From Neoceratodus forsteri (Eukaryota > Chordata > Ceratodontiformes > Ceratodontidae): DNA of 64,000 bases. The translations under genes and the position numbers were made by a program. Under the pieces are notes generated by a model that made no database searches, was not told the origin of the DNA, and saw only the letters and a program-made list of their open reading frames with translations. Numbering within the stretch: the stretch's first letter is position 1; each line of letters begins with the position of its first letter. Where the stretch lies: the NCBI GenBank assembly GCA_016271365.2, contig CM057456.1:613619501-613683500 (forward strand). The letters are read 5' to 3'. Below are positions 60,452 to 64,000 of this stretch, piece by piece.

Positions 60452-61926
60452 TATCTCTGGTTAAAACCACTGAGGGGGCTTGACTGAGAAATGGGACACC
60501 CTGTCTGAGATTGTCCTGATCCAGCCACCACTGGAGAGCCTGGACCAGAGTCCAAGTAACTGGAATCAGTTTGGTGAGAGAATCTTTCTTCTGAGACCAA
60601 AACGAGCTTAAGTGGAACTGAATGTCCCTCATCTGAAACCTGGCCCCTTGTACCACAGCAGTCGAAGCTGTCATGTGGCATAGAAGCTGGAGAAAGTGCC
60701 TGGCTGGTCGAGAGACCAGAGGCCGAAAAGAGGAGGCCAGTTCTGTAAGGGCAGTTACCCTTGTCTGTGGGAGGAAGGCCCTTGCCTGGACTGTATCTAT
60801 CTCTACTCCTATAAAAGTAAGGAGTTGTACAGGTTCGAGAATTGACTTGGGAAGACTGAGGATGAATCCTAGGGAACTGATCAGATTCTGAGAAACTTCC
60901 AGAGCTGACTTGACTTGGTCTGAGGACTGGCCTACAATGAGCTAGTCGTCCAGATAAGGGAAGATTGAGATACTCTGCCTTCTGAGGAAGGCCACTACTA
61001 CTGCAAGGCACTTTGTAAATACCCTTGGAGCTGAAGTGAGGCCGAAGGGCATGGCTCTGAATTGGTAATAGCCTGAGGGCAACTTGAACCTGAGGTACTT
61101 TCTGTGGGAGCACCGGATAGGAATGTGGAAATAGGCATCCTTGAGGTCCAGGGATGCTAGCCAATCCCCTGGCCACAGAGAGGGGAGGATTACTCCATGA
61201 GTCACCATTTTGAACTTTGGTTTTGTGATATGTTTGCTCAGATATCTTAAGTCTAGGATGGGTTGCCACTCCCCTGTCTTTTTTGGGGTAAGGAATAGGG
61301 TTACCACCTTTTAAGAAGCCCAAAGTGGGACATTTCTTACTGAAATATGATTTTTCGCAGGACAATATGTAACCTCAACCAACACAACAGATTTTTTTTC
61401 TAAATAATCAGAATTAAGACTAAGTGTTGCAGTTTTTTAGATGTTCCCTAGTGTTTATAATCATTTTAAGATATTTTAGTTAAGGTGCTGTAGTTTTTGC
61501 AGCATTTAGAGGAAAGTCTGAAAATATTCTTTTGTACTATAATGTCAGGACATTTAGTATTTTTCATGTTTTTTCGCAGGACACAGCCGCCCAAATCAGG
61601 ACTGTCCTGCGAAAGTAGGGACAGGTGGTAACCCTAGTAAGGAAGCATCTGGAGTACAGCCCTTTGCCCCTGTGTTGTGGAGGAACTTGTTCCACAGCTT
61701 TGAGAGCCAGCAGGGAAGAAACCTCTGCCTCTAAGGCAATGGTTTCTGACGCTGATGCAGAAGGAAAAAAACTGACTCTCATTTTTGGAAATCTCTTGAA
61801 ACTAAGAGCCAGGTCCAGACTTACTACCTCCAGGACCCACATGTCTGAAGTAACAGACTTCCAGGCCTGGAAACAGTAAGCCAGCCTGCCCCCTACTGGT
61901 ATAGGGGAGGTAACCCGAACTGACAC
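60452..61926 (-). pseudogene. D10: reverse transcriptase, split by a MITE
   Basis: The N-terminus is in frame 61564-61926 ('GRLAYCFQAWKSVTSDMWVL', 'HRGKGLYSRCFL'), then the MITE 61296-61636. Then frame 60942-61307 has 'LTPKKTGEWQPILDLRYL', motif A 'SLDLKDAYFHIPI', motif B 'MPFGLTSAPRVFTK' and motif C 'FPYLDD', with the next codon (Trp elsewhere) a TAG stop. The thumb follows in 60321-60674 ('VVQGARFQMRDIQFHLSSFW'). Confidence 0.87.
61296..61636. mobile_element. hAT-type MITE (341 bp) with 8-bp TSD
   Basis: Perfect 8-bp target duplication GTAAGGAA at 61288-61295 and 61637-61644. Terminal inverted repeats TAGGGTTACCACCT at left and AGGTGGTAACCCTA-type at right. No coding capacity. TTTCGCAGGACA occurs twice inside (about 61354 and 61572). 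The 8-bp TSD and TAGGGTT ends are those of hAT-superfamily non-autonomous elements. It is inserted in the D10 RT, so it is younger than D10. Confidence 0.92.
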
Positions 61927-61979
61927 ATCAGGGTGTCTGTTTGGCAGGAGCCTTGGGCTGGGAAGAGGATGCAGCCCTG

Positions 61980-63440
61980 ATCATCCCCCTCCTACCTCTC
62001 CCTCGGAAGAACCCCCTCTGTGGGAAGGAAAAGGAGGCTTGGGCTTGGTGAAAAGGCCTGCCCCTGCCCCAGACTGCTGCCTCTGAGGAGTGGCTTGCCT
62101 CTCTTTGGCCTGTGCACTCCTGTAGGTGGTCCTGTATTCATCCATTTTCTTCATGTAAGCCTCTGTCTGCTCCCCAAAATGAGAATTACCAACCACAGGG
62201 AAATCCATGGCCTTAGCCTGGGTATCCTGAGACAGGCTAGTACATCTGAGCCAAGCAAATCTCCTGAGAGACACAGATGTAGCCATGACTCTAGATGCCA
62301 CATCATTAGAGTCGACAGCAGCATGAAATTGCACTTTTGATGCCTCTATTCCATCAGCAGCCACCTCCTCCAGCTCTTTGGCTAGCTGGGGGGAGGCCTT
62401 CTTTGCTAGTTCCATTACTGTGTCCCACCTGGACTTCTGGTACCTAGCTGTATAGGCCATGTAGATTGCCTGCCTGAGTCCCAAGGAAGATGCCAAGTAC
62501 TGTTTTTTTGCCATGGCATCCACCTTCCTGGAATCTTTATCTGGGGGGTGAAGCCTAAGGTATATTAGCTCTGTCACAGGCTGCAGCCTGCACTACCCCA
62601 ACATGGCTGCAATGGTTATACAAAAATTCCGTACCTGAGCCTGACAGTGTATCTCCTGTCCATTTTCTTATCCACAGGAGGTAAAGAGTTAAAAGAGTTA
62701 AGTATTTGCAAAATTTTCCTTGTCTGCTTCCCCAAGGACTTGTGAGGAGGGATAGACAGCTTTTTGGACTCTGGGACATCCATCATTTCTATATACTGTA
62801 GTCAGGCTCTTCTTCCTCATCAGCAGCTTCCACCACTGGAAGCTGGAGAGTTTCAGCCACTTTTCTGTAAAACAGAAAATGGGAAGGGGACTCAGAAAGC
62901 CTGGGAGGGGAGACATTGGAAGGCCTGTCAGGGAAGATGTCAGGCTTTTGCTCATCTAGGCCTCCAAATTCAGTATCTTCGAAATCCTCTCCTCCTCTTC
63001 ATCTCCCTCCCACTCCACATCATAAAGCAATTCTGGATCATAATCCAATGGATTTGGGTCCAACCAAACCGACCGCTTAGTCGGTGGGATCAGTTCGTAA
63101 GGAACCGGACAAAGCGACTGCACAATGCTTATCACTTTGGCTATTTCTGCGGCGGTTGGAACTTGCGGTTCAGGATCCAAACCGGACGACTTCCTTTTTC
63201 TTTTTGAGGGAACCGACCCCTCAGAGTCGGCTCTCCTTTTGCCCGAGGGTGTATCGCCCGTGTCAGCAGGCACCCCCTCAGGTTCGGTCAGAACCAAACC
63301 GGGCTGACTATCCGGTTCAGTGGACTTCTTGGCCTCCCTTTCCTTCAGCCTAATTAATCTCTTATCTAAAGTGACTTTGGGAAAGTTTTTACATATTTGG
63401 CAGTCTGATTTGAAGTGGTCAAACCCCAGACAATAAACAC
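61980..63440 (-). pseudogene. D10: gag, frameshifted, N-terminus cut by a SINE
   Basis: Frame 61981-62577 carries the distal block ('RQAIYMAYTARYQKSRWD', 'SHFGEQTEAYMKKMDEYRTT', 'GGSSEGEVGGG'). Frame 62956-63297 carries 'SGKRRADSEGSVPSKRKRKS', 'AEIAKVISIVQSL' and acidic 'EWEGDEEEE'. The knuckle region 'FIVWGLTTSNQTAKYVKTF' is in a shifted frame at 63366-63440. The start codon would lie beyond the SINE at 63463, outside the window. Confidence 0.84.
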
Positions 63441-63462
63441 AAATGAGGTGGGGATCAGCTTC

Positions 63463-64000
63463 TTTTTTTTTTTTTTTTTCGAATTCTGTTTTTTTCCTCC
63501 AGCCAGTGGAACTCTCTTAGGCATCCTGCAGTACCCCCTGACTCTACCTCTGTGCCTGAGAGGCCTCCTGAAACCTGGCACCAGCCCGACTATCCCCCCA
63601 GCTCTGAGCCCCCCGAGGTAGGGCCCCCCTATCCACCCAGGGTGCTCTATCTGTAAATTCGGGTCGGGCTGGGCTCGGCCCAGGTAAGGAGTGCCCCCGG
63701 CGGTGGAGTGTGGTCCTAGTGGATACAGGTGCCATCGCCTATCCACTTGGCTGGGTATTTGTTATTTTATTTTTGCTTTGTCCCCACCCCCTCCTCGTTA
63801 CTCCCTCCCTCTCCCTGATGGAGTCCGCATGCAATGACGCTAGGAACGTTTCCACAGAATCTAACAACCCTGGCTTGGCCCTGAGTGTTGCGGGTACCTC
63901 AGGTCTCCACCAGAGGTTGCCACGGTGCCAGGCAGAGAATCCCTGGCCCCCCAAGGAAGGAGAGCTGTCCTCCGGATGCTCAATCCTTCCTCCCCCCTGC
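63463..64000 (-). mobile_element. long tRNA-derived SINE, truncated by window edge
   Basis: The T-run 63463-63479 is the minus-strand A-tail. The GC-rich body reads on the minus strand 'GGATTGAGCATCCGGAGGAC', 'AGCTCTCCTTCCTTGG' and 'CAACCTCTGGTGGAGACC', the family hallmarks. The tRNA-like head and second target-site copy lie beyond 64000. The frames 63366-63954 across it are not genes. Confidence 0.83.

Larger units (their letters stand above)
58035..64000 (-). mobile_element. D10: DIRS-like element, 5' end beyond the window
   Basis: Left end AGAAGAAAAAATTACTCACC, left ITR 58080-58235 with the hairpin CTATGCCAGGGCATAG (58152-58167), ICR 58509-58609, then YR, Dam-like/RNase H, RT and gag going right. 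GTATTCTGAC subfamily. It contains a hAT-type MITE in RT and a SINE in the gag N-terminus that runs off the right edge, so the 5' ITR is not visible. Confidence 0.9.

Noticed and set aside
1..64000. Host protein-coding exons
   Set aside because: Every frame above about 100 codons was traced to a transposon, its antisense strand or a repeat; no exon-like frame with splice sites and non-transposon similarity was recognised.
1..64000. CRISPR arrays, operons or other prokaryotic features
   Set aside because: No spaced direct-repeat arrays or prokaryotic gene layout; the content is eukaryotic retrotransposons.

Overview
This window looks like a stretch of a very large, repeat-dominated vertebrate genome. 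The mix of DIRS1-like tyrosine-recombinase retrotransposons with CR1-, L2- and L1-like LINEs, tRNA-derived SINEs and a hAT-type MITE fits an amphibian (caecilian or salamander) or a lungfish best. That assignment is inference from transposon content. I see no host protein-coding gene, no functional RNA gene and nothing prokaryotic. Essentially every long open frame is transposon-derived, and nearly all are broken.

The dominant component is a set of about ten DIRS-like elements or fragments, called D0-D10 here, all coding on the minus strand. A complete copy is about 5.1-5.7 kb. Read on its coding strand it has a 5' inverted terminal repeat (ITR), gag with an N-terminal zinc-knuckle-like region and an RG-rich tail, reverse transcriptase (RT) plus RNase H plus a Dam-methylase-like region, a tyrosine recombinase (YR), an internal complementary region (ICR) that fuses the complements of both element ends, and a 3' ITR. 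On the plus strand the order is reversed: 3' end at left, 5' end at right. Two terminus types occur: 'GTATTCTGAC' (D3, D6, D10, mini-element) and 'ATATTATGAC' (D5, D7, D8).

Layout: 1-2640 minus-strand CR1-like LINE; 2660-5400 degenerate DIRS remnants D0 and D1; 5400-5819 SINE; 5820-9275 old DIRS D2, split by a SINE at 7052-7672; 9276-14385 nearly complete D3 inserted in the D2 gag; 14386-15437 more D2 with an A-tailed SINE-like insert; 15438-19685 D4, a diverged, internally deleted DIRS carrying two SINEs and a hairpin-rich DNA element; 19951-25642 nearly complete D5; 25643-27850 non-coding sequence with a foldback repeat; 27850-28669 L1-like LINE (plus strand); 28670-33108 L2-like LINE (minus strand) with smaller inserts, including a 267-bp mini-DIRS; 33109-54781 D6, a 21.7-kb nest that holds a 4.4-kb block of other repeats in its 3' UTR plus complete D7 (39750-45072) in its RNase H, a SINE in its RT and complete D8 (47401-53074) in its gag; 54782-55600 the 5' part of the L2-like LINE; 55600-57130 the rest of the L1-like LINE with a MIR/CORE-like SINE; 57170-58034 D9 YR fragment; 58035 to the end D10, with a hAT-type MITE and a SINE at the right edge.

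The nest is therefore L1 > L2 > D6 > {D7, D8, SINE, DNA element}. The DIRS copies share one replication design (gag particle, RT/RNase H copying, circularisation through the ICR, YR integration), but no copy here is fully intact. All frames, lesions, terminal repeats and target-site duplications were read by eye.
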